From NCBI GenBank assembly GCA_013205605.1, contig JABMMK010000248.1:1-12651 (forward strand): 12,651 bases of DNA. The letters are read 5' to 3'. The stretch is from Cytophagales bacterium (GTDB taxonomy: Bacteria > Bacteroidota > Bacteroidia > Cytophagales > Spirosomataceae). Under the pieces are notes generated by a model. It was not told where the DNA came from and ran no database searches. It saw only the letters and a list, made by a program, of their open reading frames with translations. The position numbers were made by a program, and so were the translations under genes. This document shows, piece after piece, positions 1 to 7,876 of the stretch; position 1 is the first letter of the stretch; each line of letters begins with the position of its first letter.

Positions 1-270
1 CGAAGGAATAATCCGATATTCCCCACGCCTTTTAACCAGGTTTTTATTTTATTGGAGGGATCAAAGGAACAAATATCACTCGCCATTCGCTTCGAAATAT
101 CAAAACTGACCCAATTTGTTTTAGTGGGCGATCGAAGCTCAATCCAAAGTTTAGGAATATCTTTTGTTCCGAAATATCCGATACTCCAAATTGTTGATTC
201 AAATAAATGTTTGGATATTTTTTCCAAAAGCGAGAACGATTTTAATATAAATTATGTGCAAATTTGTTAA
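1..270 (+). CDS. C-terminal end of an unrecognised protein (5'-partial)
   Basis: The frame is open from base 1 to a TAA at 268-270 and gives about 89 residues, so the true start lies left of the window. An in-frame TTG at 52 is not needed as a start, because the frame continues upstream of it without a stop. The visible part is mixed in composition, with hydrophobic runs such as FVLVGD and PILQIVD that look like beta strands of a soluble domain. There is no signal peptide, no transmembrane segment and no motif I can tie to a family. It ends 26 nt before kdsB on the same strand, so the two may be co-transcribed. The function is unknown. Coding status is supported by the uninterrupted frame and the tight spacing, but it is less certain than for the other genes. 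Confidence 0.55.
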   Translation, partial: RRNNPIFPTPFNQVFILLEGSKEQISLAIRFEISKLTQFVLVGDRSSIQSLGISFVPKYPILQIVDSNKCLDIFSKSENDFNINYVQIC

Positions 271-296
271 ATTTCATTGAATAAAATCAATTTATT

Positions 297-1049
297 ATGA
301 TCCAAGGTAAAAAAGTTGTGGCCGTAATTCCAGCACGTTATGCGTCAACTCGCTACCCTGGCAAGCCATTGGTGGATCTAGGTGGAAAAACGATGATTCA
401 AAGAACATATGAGCAGGTAGCTATTGTGAAGGGTTGGGATCAGATTATAATAGCCACCGATGATGAACGTATTTTTAAGGTGGCTCAGTCATTTGGTGCG
501 ACGGTCATGATGACTTCAGCGTCTCATGTTTCTGGTACGGATCGATGTGCAGAAGTATTAGCTAATTTAGGGGACGGCATTGATTATATTGTGAATATTC
601 AAGGGGATGAGCCCTATATTGAACCTCAGCAACTCATTGAAATTACGAATGCGATGGATTCAAATGCCCCCATTCTGACTTTAGTCAAACAAATTACCAC
701 GATTGATACTTTGTTTAACCCAAATTGCCCTAAGGTAGTCTTGGACAATAAAAACCAAGCTTTGTATTTTTCTAGACATGCCATTCCCTACATGCGTGGT
801 TTACCCCAGGAAGATTGGTTGACGCATCATCGATACTTCAAACACATAGGTTTATACGCTTATCGTACTGATATTTTAATGTCCATCAGCCAATTACCTG
901 CCTCGGATCTTGAAACTTCTGAAGCCTTAGAGCAGTTGAGATGGCTACAAAATGGTTTCCCAATTCAAGCGGTAGAAACTCAATTTGAAACCATCGGCAT
1001 TGATAGTCCCGAAGACCTTGAAAAAATTAAAAAATTAGGTTTCCTTTGA
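297..1049 (+). CDS. kdsB: 3-deoxy-manno-octulosonate cytidylyltransferase (CMP-KDO synthetase)
   Basis: KdsB activates KDO with CTP to form CMP-KDO, which KDO transferase then adds to lipid A during LPS core assembly; it is a cytosolic, magnesium-dependent enzyme. The 250 residues match the usual size (about 250). Visible family motifs are the nucleotide-binding PARYASTRYPGKPL (12-25), MTSASHVSGTDR (72-83), IQGDEP (101-106, with the likely metal-binding Asp104), ALYFSRHAIPYMR (155-167), HIGLYAYR (183-190), LEQLRWL (211-217) and GIDSPEDL (234-241). The ATG at 297 sits directly before the first beta strand (KKVVAVIPARY) and is the natural start. No clear Shine-Dalgarno is seen, as is normal for Bacteroidota. 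It may share a transcript with the partial gene upstream. About 70 nt and a separate candidate promoter lie between it and metH. The assignment is firm. Confidence 0.97.
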   Translation: MIQGKKVVAVIPARYASTRYPGKPLVDLGGKTMIQRTYEQVAIVKGWDQIIIATDDERIFKVAQSFGATVMMTSASHVSGTDRCAEVLANLGDGIDYIVNIQGDEPYIEPQQLIEITNAMDSNAPILTLVKQITTIDTLFNPNCPKVVLDNKNQALYFSRHAIPYMRGLPQEDWLTHHRYFKHIGLYAYRTDILMSISQLPASDLETSEALEQLRWLQNGFPIQAVETQFETIGIDSPEDLEKIKKLGFL

Positions 1050-1056
1050 AACAAAA

Positions 1057-1089
1057 TTGATGGGTGGTCGGTTGAATGATGTATCTTTG
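1057..1089 (+). promoter_or_regulatory. Candidate Bacteroidota-type promoter for metH-metF
   Basis: TATCTTTG at 1082-1089 is an exact match to the Bacteroidota -7 element TAnnTTTG. A TTG at 1057-1059 lies 22 nt upstream, within the 17-23 nt spacing described for the -33 element. Transcription would begin near 1095, giving a leader of about 50 nt to the ATG at 1147. The position just after kdsB and before metH fits a promoter for the methionine operon. This rests on sequence matching only. Confidence 0.55.
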
Positions 1090-1146
1090 CAAGATTTTTA
1101 ACCTTTTTATTTAGTCGCTTTGATTCGTTCAAAGTTTCAATTGTCT

Positions 1147-4100
1147 ATGCTTAAAACAGATATACGAGAACTTTTACTAGATAGGATTTTTATCCTAGAT
1201 GGTGCTATGGGTTCTTTAATTCAACAATATAACCTGACTGACGCTGATTATCGCGGCGAACGATTTAAGGATTTTCCTCACGAACTTAAGGGCAATAATG
1301 ATTTGCTTTCGATTACGCGGCCTGATGTGATCAAAGAAATTCATGCTCAATATTTTGAGGCTGGTGCGGATATAGCGGAGACTAATACCTTCTCGGGTAC
1401 CTCTATTGCGATGGCAGATTATTACTTGGAGGATTTGGTGTATGAATTAAACTTTGAGTCTGCTAAAATTGCCAGAGAGGTTGCCGATGAATTTACGGAA
1501 AAAAATCCCAGTAAGCCTAGGTTTGTCGCTGGTTCGATAGGGCCTACCAATCGTACTTTGTCCTTGTCGCCGGATGTCAATGATCCTGGTTTTCGTGCCG
1601 TCACCTTTGACGAATTGGTGATTGCATACCAAGAGCAAGTTCGCGGCTTGGTGGACGGAGGCGCCGATTTATTATTAGTCGAAACTGTTTTTGATACTTT
1701 AAACGCAAAAGCGGCTCTTTTTGCCATAGACCAATTTTTTACTCAAAATCCCAATCATGCCTATTTACCTGTTATGGTTTCGGGAACCATTACGGATGCC
1801 TCCGGGCGTACACTTTCAGGGCAAACCACAGAGGCTTTTTTAACATCTATTTCTCACATGCCCCTTTTGTCAGTGGGTTTAAATTGTGCTTTAGGTGCGG
1901 ACTTAATGCGTCCTTATGTGAAAACATTGAGTGATAGGTCACCATTTTTTGTTTCTGCTCACCCGAATGCAGGTTTACCCAATGAAATGGGAGAATATGA
2001 TGAATCTCCAGAGCAAATGGCTGAGGTGATTGAGGATTTTCTCCAACATGGTTTTGTGAATATCATTGGTGGTTGTTGCGGTACGACACCGGCACACATC
2101 AAGGCGATTGCAACGATCGCTTCAAAATATAAGCCGCATCAGATTCCTGAAGCTGGCCATAACCAAATGCTTTCAGGTTTAGAGCCGCTTGAAATTACGC
2201 CATTGACCAATTTTGTTAATATTGGTGAGCGGTGTAACGTGACAGGTTCAAAGAAATTTGCCCGATTAATTCGCGAAGAAAAATTTGAAGAAGCGATTGC
2301 GGTAGCTCGGGAACAATGCGATGGTGGAGCCCAAATTCTGGATGTTAACCTAGATGAAGGGATGATTGATGGGGTGAAAATGATGCCACAATATTTGAAT
2401 TTATTGATGTCAGAGCCTGATATAGCCCGATTGCCGATTATGATTGATTCGTCAAAATGGGAAGTGATCGAAGCTGGTTTAAAATGCGTTCAGGGGAAAT
2501 CGATTGTTAATTCAATCTCGTTAAAAGAAGGGGAGGAGAAGTTTATTGAATCCGCCCATAAGGTGAAAATGTATGGTGCATCTGTTGTCGTCATGGCATT
2601 TGATGAGCTAGGCCAAGCAGATTCTTATGAACGACGGATTGAAATATGCCAACGAGCCTACGATATTTTAACGAAGGTGGTTGGGTTTCCTGCTCAAGAT
2701 ATCATTTTTGATCCCAACATATTAACGGTTGCCACAGGAATGGATGAGCATAATAATTATGCGAATGATTTTATTAAAGCAACGCGTTGGATTAAGAAAA
2801 ACCTGCCATTTGCCAAAGTTTCAGGCGGCGTTTCAAACATATCGTTTTCATTTAGAGGGAATGAATTAGTTCGAGAAGCCATGCACACCGTTTTTCTATA
2901 CCATGCCATTAAGGCGGGTATGGATATGGGGATTGTGAATGCGAGCCAACTAGGTGTTTATGATAATATTGACAAAACGCTGAGAGATTTATGTGAGGAT
3001 GTTTTATTGAACCGTAATTCAGAGGCTACTGAAAAGTTGATCGTGTATGCGGAAACCGTTAAATCCGCTGGAAAAGAGCAGGTGATTGATGATGCTTGGC
3101 GTCAACAGCATGTCAATAAAAGATTGGAACATGCATTGATTAAGGGATTGACTGAATTTATTGACGAAGATGTAGAGGAAGCAAGAAAATTAGTGAATAA
3201 GCCAATTGAGGTGATCGAAGGGCCTTTGATGGATGGGATGAATGTGGTGGGTGATTTGTTTGGAGAAGGAAAAATGTTTTTACCCCAAGTGGTAAAATCT
3301 GCTCGGGTGATGAAGAAGGCAGTAGCCTATTTACTGCCTTATATTGAAGCGGGAAAGGATGTTGGCGAAAGCTCATCGGCGGGTAAAATTCTTTTGGCCA
3401 CAGTGAAAGGGGATGTGCATGACATTGGAAAAAATATCGTTGGCGTAGTTTTGGCTTGCAATAATTATGAGGTGATTGACTTAGGTGTCATGATTTCTTG
3501 TGATAAAATTTTAGCCGCAGCAAAGGAACATCAAGTAGATATTATCGGGCTTTCGGGCTTAATAACTCCATCTTTGGATGAAATGGTTTATGTCGCAAAA
3601 GAAATGGAGCGATTAGGGTTTACCGTTCCGTTATTGATCGGCGGAGCCACCACTTCCCGCATTCACACAGCAGTGAAAATTGATCCTCATTACTCAGGTC
3701 CGGTCATTCATGTATTAGATGCCTCTAGATCAGTTCCTGTAGCTGGCCGTTTATTGCAAAGTGAATTGACCCAAAATCAAATTTTCACTGAGATCAAGCA
3801 AGAATATGAGGAGCTTAGAATTTCCCATGCGGCTCGCCAAAAAGATAAAAATTATTTAAACATTACACAGGCACGTGAAAAATCCTCTGGTATTGATTGG
3901 ACTGGGTTTACATCTAGCCAACCGTCATTCCTTGGGGTTAAATATTTTCAAGATTATTCATTGGCCGAAATAGCAAAATACATTGATTGGACTCCGTTTT
4001 TCTCTACGTGGCAATTGTCAGGAAAATATCCAAAGATTTTTGAAAATGAAACCGTAGGCGAAGAAGCACGTAAGTTATTTAAGGATGCCAAAACTTTATT

Positions 4101-4905
4101 AGCCGAAATTATCGATCAAAAATTATTGACGGCTAAAGCCGCCTTGGGTTTTTTCCCAGCTAATTCATTTGGGGATGACATTATATTACATGATTTTACC
4201 GAGAAAAATATTGAGGTTTCTTGTGAAAAGCATGGGGTTCATCGGAAGGTTGATTATACGATTGAACAGAAAGATTATTTATCTGATTCATCTTATTGGT
4301 TACATCATTTAAGGCAGCAGGGACAAAAGGCGAGTAATTTGCCGAATCGTTGCCTTAGTGATTTTGTGGCTCCTATTGAGGGGAAAACAACGGACTTTAT
4401 TGGCGCTTTTGCGGTGACTACTGGGGTGGGCATTGAAGCATTGTTAGAGAAATACGAGAAACAACATGACGATTATAATTCGATCATGGTGAAAGCCTTA
4501 GCGGATCGATTGGCTGAGGCCTTTGCAGAGTTAATGCATGAGCGCGTTCGTAAAGAATATTGGGGATATGCCCATGATGAAATTTTAAGCAATGAAGATT
4601 TGATTTCGGAGAAATACCAAGGAATTAGACCGGCTCCGGGTTATCCCGCTTGTCCTGATCACACCGAGAAAAAACGACTTTTTGAATTGCTTGACGCTGA
4701 AAGCCAAATTGGTATTCAGTTGACCGAAAGTTATGCCATGTATCCAGCTTCAGCGGTTTCTGGATTTTATTTCTCACATCCTGAAAGTACTTATTTTGCC
4801 TTAGGTAAAATTGCCAAAGATCAAGTGATTGATTATGCTGAAAGAAAAAATATGTCTTTGGAAGAAATAGAAAGATGGTTGAGTCCAGTTTTAAATTACG
4901 ATTAG
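1147..4905 (+). CDS. metH: Cobalamin-dependent methionine synthase (5-methyl-THF:homocysteine methyltransferase)
   Basis: MetH transfers the methyl group of 5-methyl-THF to homocysteine through methylcobalamin, giving methionine and THF in the cytosol. All four modules are present in 1252 residues (E. coli MetH: 1227). They are the homocysteine-binding barrel (about 5-330), the pterin-binding barrel (about 350-620), the cap plus B12 domain (about 650-890) and the AdoMet-dependent reactivation domain (about 900-1250). With the start at 1147 the zinc ligands fall at Cys247, Cys310 and Cys311, the same numbers as in E. coli, and the cobalt-binding His of DVHDIGKN is at 758 (759 in E. coli). RPAPGYPACPDHTEK begins at 1161 in the reactivation domain. 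The frame is also open to a TTG at 1120, but ATG 1147 fits the family N-terminus (LKTDIRELL) and leaves a sensible leader after the candidate promoter. metF follows after 4 nt. No broken or missing module is seen. The enzyme needs a cobalamin supply, which this window does not show. Confidence 0.98.
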   Translation: MLKTDIRELLLDRIFILDGAMGSLIQQYNLTDADYRGERFKDFPHELKGNNDLLSITRPDVIKEIHAQYFEAGADIAETNTFSGTSIAMADYYLEDLVYELNFESAKIAREVADEFTEKNPSKPRFVAGSIGPTNRTLSLSPDVNDPGFRAVTFDELVIAYQEQVRGLVDGGADLLLVETVFDTLNAKAALFAIDQFFTQNPNHAYLPVMVSGTITDASGRTLSGQTTEAFLTSISHMPLLSVGLNCALGADLMRPYVKTLSDRSPFFVSAHPNAGLPNEMGEYDESPEQMAEVIEDFLQHGFVNIIGGCCGTTPAHIKAIATIASKYKPHQIPEAGHNQMLSGLEPLEITPLTNFVNIGERCNVTGSKKFARLIREEKFEEAIAVAREQCDGGAQILDVNLDEGMIDGVKMMPQYLNLLMSEPDIARLPIMIDSSKWEVIEAGLKCVQGKSIVNSISLKEGEEKFIESAHKVKMYGASVVVMAFDELGQADSYERRIEICQRAYDILTKVVGFPAQDIIFDPNILTVATGMDEHNNYANDFIKATRWIKKNLPFAKVSGGVSNISFSFRGNELVREAMHTVFLYHAIKAGMDMGIVNASQLGVYDNIDKTLRDLCEDVLLNRNSEATEKLIVYAETVKSAGKEQVIDDAWRQQHVNKRLEHALIKGLTEFIDEDVEEARKLVNKPIEVIEGPLMDGMNVVGDLFGEGKMFLPQVVKSARVMKKAVAYLLPYIEAGKDVGESSSAGKILLATVKGDVHDIGKNIVGVVLACNNYEVIDLGVMISCDKILAAAKEHQVDIIGLSGLITPSLDEMVYVAKEMERLGFTVPLLIGGATTSRIHTAVKIDPHYSGPVIHVLDASRSVPVAGRLLQSELTQNQIFTEIKQEYEELRISHAARQKDKNYLNITQAREKSSGIDWTGFTSSQPSFLGVKYFQDYSLAEIAKYIDWTPFFSTWQLSGKYPKIFENETVGEEARKLFKDAKTLLAEIIDQKLLTAKAALGFFPANSFGDDIILHDFTEKNIEVSCEKHGVHRKVDYTIEQKDYLSDSSYWLHHLRQQGQKASNLPNRCLSDFVAPIEGKTTDFIGAFAVTTGVGIEALLEKYEKQHDDYNSIMVKALADRLAEAFAELMHERVRKEYWGYAHDEILSNEDLISEKYQGIRPAPGYPACPDHTEKKRLFELLDAESQIGIQLTESYAMYPASAVSGFYFSHPESTYFALGKIAKDQVIDYAERKNMSLEEIERWLSPVLNYD

Positions 4906-4909
4906 GAAG

Positions 4910-5863
4910 ATGACTAAGATCACACAATATTTACAAGAAGCCAAAGGAAAAACTCTATTTTCCATTGAGATTATTCCTCCTATGAAGGGGCAGCATTTGG
5001 GTGAGTTGATGTCACATATTGAGCCTTTAATGGAATTTAAGCCACCTTTTATTGAGGTGACTTACCATAGAGAGGAATACATTGAAAAAATGGTCAATGG
5101 TGTTTCTACTCGAATCCCCATCCGTAAACGTCCAGGAACATTAGGTATTTGTGCGTCTATCATGCAAAAATTCCAAGTGGATGCCGTGCCACATGTGATT
5201 TGTGGTGGATTTACCAAAGAAGAAACGGAAGATTTTTTGATTGACTTGCATTATTTGGGCATTGAAAATGCCTTGATTTTACGTGGGGATCAGGAGAAAG
5301 GGGAGACGCATTTTATTCCTAAACCAGGAGGTCACGCTTTTGCTAATGAGTTGGTAGGCCAAGTGATAGCGATGAACCAAGGAATCTTATTGCATGAGGA
5401 AACGGAATCACTTCCTACCAATTTTTGTATTGGGGTGGCTGCCTATCCGGAAAAACATTTTGAAGCGGTTTCATTGGATGAAGACATGCTTTATTTAAAA
5501 CAGAAAGTGGATGCCGGTGCTGATTACATCGTGACTCAAATGTTTTTTAATAACGAGAAGTATTTTGATTTTGTTCGTAATTGCCGTGAAATAGGCATTA
5601 ATGTTCCCATCATACCTGGAATTAAACCTCTGTCGACCCTGAAGCAATTGGAAATATTGCCTGAGATTTTTCATTTAGAAATCCCAGAGGTATTGGCTTC
5701 AGAGGTTCGCAAATGTGATAATAATGCTGCAATAAAGCAGATAGGCATTGAGTGGGCGATCCAACAAGGTAGAGAGCTTATCAATGCCCATGTGCCAGCA
5801 TTACATTTTTATACTATGAGTAAGTCAGATAGTGTTCGGGCTATTGCATCCGCATTATTTTAG
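4910..5863 (+). CDS. metF: 5,10-methylenetetrahydrofolate reductase
   Basis: MetF is an FAD enzyme that reduces 5,10-methylene-THF to 5-methyl-THF, the methyl donor used by the MetH encoded just upstream. The 317-residue protein is a complete single TIM-barrel domain. Visible motifs are FSIEIIPP with the catalytic-type Glu20, EVTYHREE, ILRGDQ with Asp127 of the folate/flavin-binding LRGD loop, GVAAYPEKH (175-183), GADYIVTQMFFN from 203 with the folate-contacting Gln210, and PIIPGIKPL. The ATG lies 4 nt after the metH stop. The AGGAAG touching this ATG is too close to act as a standard Shine-Dalgarno, so translation is probably coupled to metH. The last 4 bp overlap the end of the minus-strand NUMOD4/HNH gene. 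No terminator hairpin is visible there. The assignment is firm. Confidence 0.97.
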   Translation: MTKITQYLQEAKGKTLFSIEIIPPMKGQHLGELMSHIEPLMEFKPPFIEVTYHREEYIEKMVNGVSTRIPIRKRPGTLGICASIMQKFQVDAVPHVICGGFTKEETEDFLIDLHYLGIENALILRGDQEKGETHFIPKPGGHAFANELVGQVIAMNQGILLHEETESLPTNFCIGVAAYPEKHFEAVSLDEDMLYLKQKVDAGADYIVTQMFFNNEKYFDFVRNCREIGINVPIIPGIKPLSTLKQLEILPEIFHLEIPEVLASEVRKCDNNAAIKQIGIEWAIQQGRELINAHVPALHFYTMSKSDSVRAIASALF

Positions 5864-6438
5864 ACCTCGTCTAGTAGTTTTACTTGTTTCCAATTTTCTC
5901 CAGAACGAATTCTGTTCAACTGAGTGTGCGTGATTCCAAATTGCTTGGCGATCATTTTAAGTCTACTTTTATCCGACCTAAGCATTTGTTTAATTAACAT
6001 CACTTTTCCTTCGGTCAATTTATAATTTTTTGTCCTTAAAGGAATGAGCCGATTGATGACCGATGGGTTGTTTTTATTATGTTCGGTGACTTTACTTCGA
6101 TCTGCCCATTGTAGGTTATCTGCGCGATTATCCAGTTTATTATAATCGAGATGTATCACAAAAGTGTCTTTCGGATTGTTTTGTGGGCAAAAATGCTCAG
6201 CCACTAATTTATGCAAATAGTGGTTGACCGATTTGTTGTGAAATCGCACATTGAGCGATTGATATCCTTGAATGAGAGAGCCATGAATTAAAACGCCTTC
6301 TTGGGTATTTTGAAAGCTTTTAATTCGGCCGAAGTTTGAAATCTCATAATGGATTTGATTGTCGAATTCAGGAAAGTCTACCCTTTCCCATTTTTCGTTC
6401 CAATAGTTAGCTATTGGAACTTGTTCCATTTTTTTCAT
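5860..6438 (-). CDS. NUMOD4 and HNH domain protein with C-terminal helix-turn-helix
   Basis: This 192-residue protein has three parts. The first is a NUMOD4-like DNA-binding segment (about 12-50) with the signature YEISNFGRIKS. The second is an HNH-type core (about 70-122) with LHKLVAEHF (His76), VIHLDYNK (His96) and DNRADNLQW (Asn104, Asn108). The third is a helix-turn-helix-like tail (about 140-185) with MIAKQFGITHTQLNRIRSGENW. Such modules are known from homing endonucleases of phages and introns. Here the gene stands alone beside housekeeping genes, with no intron or intein. The His-Asn-His residues are largely kept, but the usual Asn or Asp before the second His is Ile95, so nuclease activity is uncertain. 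From memory, similar proteins occur in many Bacteroidota, which would fit a domesticated regulator; I could not check this. The start is ATG 6438, though Met4 (6429) is possible. It converges on metF with a 4-bp overlap. Confidence 0.85.
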   Translation of the reverse strand: MKKMEQVPIANYWNEKWERVDFPEFDNQIHYEISNFGRIKSFQNTQEGVLIHGSLIQGYQSLNVRFHNKSVNHYLHKLVAEHFCPQNNPKDTFVIHLDYNKLDNRADNLQWADRSKVTEHNKNNPSVINRLIPLRTKNYKLTEGKVMLIKQMLRSDKSRLKMIAKQFGITHTQLNRIRSGENWKQVKLLDEV

Positions 6439-6548
6439 TATTTTGTTGGCGAATTGTTTCTTTTGAATGCATTAATTTCTAATCCATTCGTTAATTTATC
6501 GGTAATAACGGAATTTAATATTTAATATTGCGATTATTTATTGAGAAT

Positions 6549-6905
6549 ATGAGAGTCTTGATTTTTGGGGCGTCTACAAACCCAGATCGTTATGCTTATA
6601 AAGCATTGGAATTATTGGTAGAAAAGGGGCATGAGGTCTATTTGAAAGGAAATAAAGCGGGTATAGCTTTGGGTTTTACCATACAGGTGGAAACAAATGA
6701 TTTTGATCATATCCATACGGTCACGCTGTATGTAGGTCCGCAAAATCAACAGAATTTGATTGAGGATTTAATCCAAATAAAACCCAAACGCATTATTTTT
6801 AATCCAGGTACAGAGAACCCGAACCTATACGCAGAAATAGAAAAATTGAATATTGAAGTGGAAGAAGCCTGTACGCTGGTACTTTTACACACAAAACAAT
6901 TTTAA
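6549..6905 (+). CDS. CoA-binding-domain protein (YccU-like)
   Basis: This small cytosolic Rossmann-like protein of 118 residues matches the CoA_binding_2 type. It has VLIFGASTNPDRYAYKA at the nucleotide-binding N-terminus, GHEVYLKGNKAG after the second strand, KRIIFNPGTENP, and a final EEACTLVLLHT strand. The family binds or is predicted to bind CoA; its cellular role is not established. The frame extends to a TTG at 6528, but ATG 6549 places the start right before the first beta strand and is preferred. It is transcribed divergently from the NUMOD4/HNH gene across about 110 AT-rich bases with no exact promoter match. Its TAA directly abuts the purS stop on the other strand, with no intergenic DNA. 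Confidence 0.88.
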   Translation: MRVLIFGASTNPDRYAYKALELLVEKGHEVYLKGNKAGIALGFTIQVETNDFDHIHTVTLYVGPQNQQNLIEDLIQIKPKRIIFNPGTENPNLYAEIEKLNIEVEEACTLVLLHTKQF

Positions 6906-7157
6906 TTACAGGGCCTTAAGGGTAAATTCGAATTCCTCCATAATCAAATTGGCCAATAATTTATTACAAGCATTGGTCACAATTTCATTTGCTTCTGACT
7001 CATTATTAGCCTCTAAAGTTAATGTGATATGCTTTCCGATACGCACATCCGCTACTTGATGAATGCCTAGATTTTGCAAACCGATACGAACGGCTTTCCC
7101 TTGAGGATCTAGAATTTCTTTTTGAGGCATTACATTAATTTCAGCTAAAAATTTCAT
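6906..7157 (-). CDS. purS: Phosphoribosylformylglycinamidine synthase subunit PurS
   Basis: PurS is the small subunit that joins PurL (synthetase) and PurQ (glutaminase) to make formylglycinamidine ribonucleotide in de novo purine synthesis. It probably helps pass ammonia between them. The 83 residues are full length for the family (about 80-85). Recognisable parts are FLAEINVMPQKEILDPQGKA at the N-terminus, VRIGKHITL in the middle, and CNKLLANLIMEEFEF near the end. It is the last gene of the minus-strand string, and its ATG overlaps the pssA stop by 4 nt. purL and purQ are not in the window, which implies a split-type FGAM synthase encoded at separate loci. The assignment is firm. Confidence 0.95.
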   Translation of the reverse strand: MKFLAEINVMPQKEILDPQGKAVRIGLQNLGIHQVADVRIGKHITLTLEANNESEANEIVTNACNKLLANLIMEEFEFTLKAL

Positions 7158-7876
7158 TTTTTGGAGGGATTGAGGATAAAAATTATTCCAGATAAAAGGA
7201 TATAGCTAATCACAATGATCGGGAAAGCTACAAATTTAAGCATAACTAGGGCAGCAATACAATAGAAAAGGAAAATGAATTTTATCTGATTGCTTTTCCA
7301 ATCCCAAGTTTTAAACTTGAAAGCCATGAGTGGCAGTTCGGACACCAATAAATAACTCATTAAAACACTGTAAATAAGGATTCCCTTGAAATTCAAAATA
7401 TAGCTTGCGTATTCAGGTTGAAAATGCAGGATCAATGGCAATGAAGCTACTAATAAACCATTTGCCGGAGTGGGAACACCTATAAACTGATCCGTTTGTC
7501 GGGTATCAACATTGAATTTTGCGAGTCGGTAGGCCGACATCAACGCTAATGAGAAAACTAAGAATGGTTTATAAAACCCGAAAAGGCCTATTGTACATTG
7601 ATTGCCGCAACTTTGTTCGACTAAATTCAGCAAGATAAAACTGGGTAATATTCCGAAGGAAACCACGTCGGCCAATGAATCTAGCTCTTTGCCGATATCT
7701 GAGTAAGCATGCAATAACCTGGCTAAAAAGCCATCAAGGAAATCGCAAACCAATGAAATGAAAATCATGTAAGCGGCATATTCCAATTTGGACTGCATGA
7801 CAAAATACAAACCCAAGCAACCGGCTAGCAAATTGCCTAAAGTCAATATATTGGGTATTTCTTTTTTGATGCTCAT
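7154..7876 (-). CDS. pssA: CDP-diacylglycerol--serine O-phosphatidyltransferase (phosphatidylserine synthase)
   Basis: This integral membrane enzyme condenses CDP-diacylglycerol with serine to give phosphatidylserine, the precursor of phosphatidylethanolamine. The CDP-alcohol phosphotransferase signature is complete: Asp45, Asp48-Gly49, Ala52-Arg53, Gly62, Asp66 and Asp70, with the spacing DG-x2-AR-x8-G-x3-D-x3-D. Several hydrophobic segments follow (about 78-95, 103-118, 140-152, 165-180, 200-235), consistent with a multi-pass protein of 240 residues. The N-terminus KKEIPNILTLGNLLAGCLGL is typical of the PssA subgroup, and VPTPANGL (134-141) supports serine as the acceptor rather than glycerol phosphate. 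Both ends are coupled by 4-nt overlaps, with the MBL-fold gene upstream and purS downstream. Phosphatidylserine decarboxylase is not in the window. Confidence 0.94.
   Translation of the reverse strand: MSIKKEIPNILTLGNLLAGCLGLYFVMQSKLEYAAYMIFISLVCDFLDGFLARLLHAYSDIGKELDSLADVVSFGILPSFILLNLVEQSCGNQCTIGLFGFYKPFLVFSLALMSAYRLAKFNVDTRQTDQFIGVPTPANGLLVASLPLILHFQPEYASYILNFKGILIYSVLMSYLLVSELPLMAFKFKTWDWKSNQIKFIFLFYCIAALVMLKFVAFPIIVISYILLSGIIFILNPSKK

Noticed and set aside
276..291. Small inverted repeat ATTGA/TCAAT before kdsB as a terminator
   Set aside because: The stem is only 5 AT-rich pairs and is followed by mixed bases, too weak for an intrinsic terminator.
1050..1146. Possible cobalamin or SAM riboswitch before metH
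   Set aside because: The spacer is under 100 nt, the likely leader is about 50 nt, and no conserved B12-box or SAM-II-like core or stable pairing could be recognised.
1422..1727. Minus-strand open frames inside metH (also near 3158-3376 and 4625-4927)
   Set aside because: They lie entirely or almost entirely within conserved metH modules and have low-complexity, motif-free translations.
4904..4909. AGGAAG as Shine-Dalgarno for metF
   Set aside because: It touches the ATG with no spacer and partly lies in the metH stop, so normal pairing is not possible; coupling to metH is more likely.
6523..6530. TAATATTG as -7 element for the CoA-binding gene
   Set aside because: It has one mismatch to TAnnTTTG, no TTG element lies at a suitable distance, and the region is AT-rich enough for chance matches.
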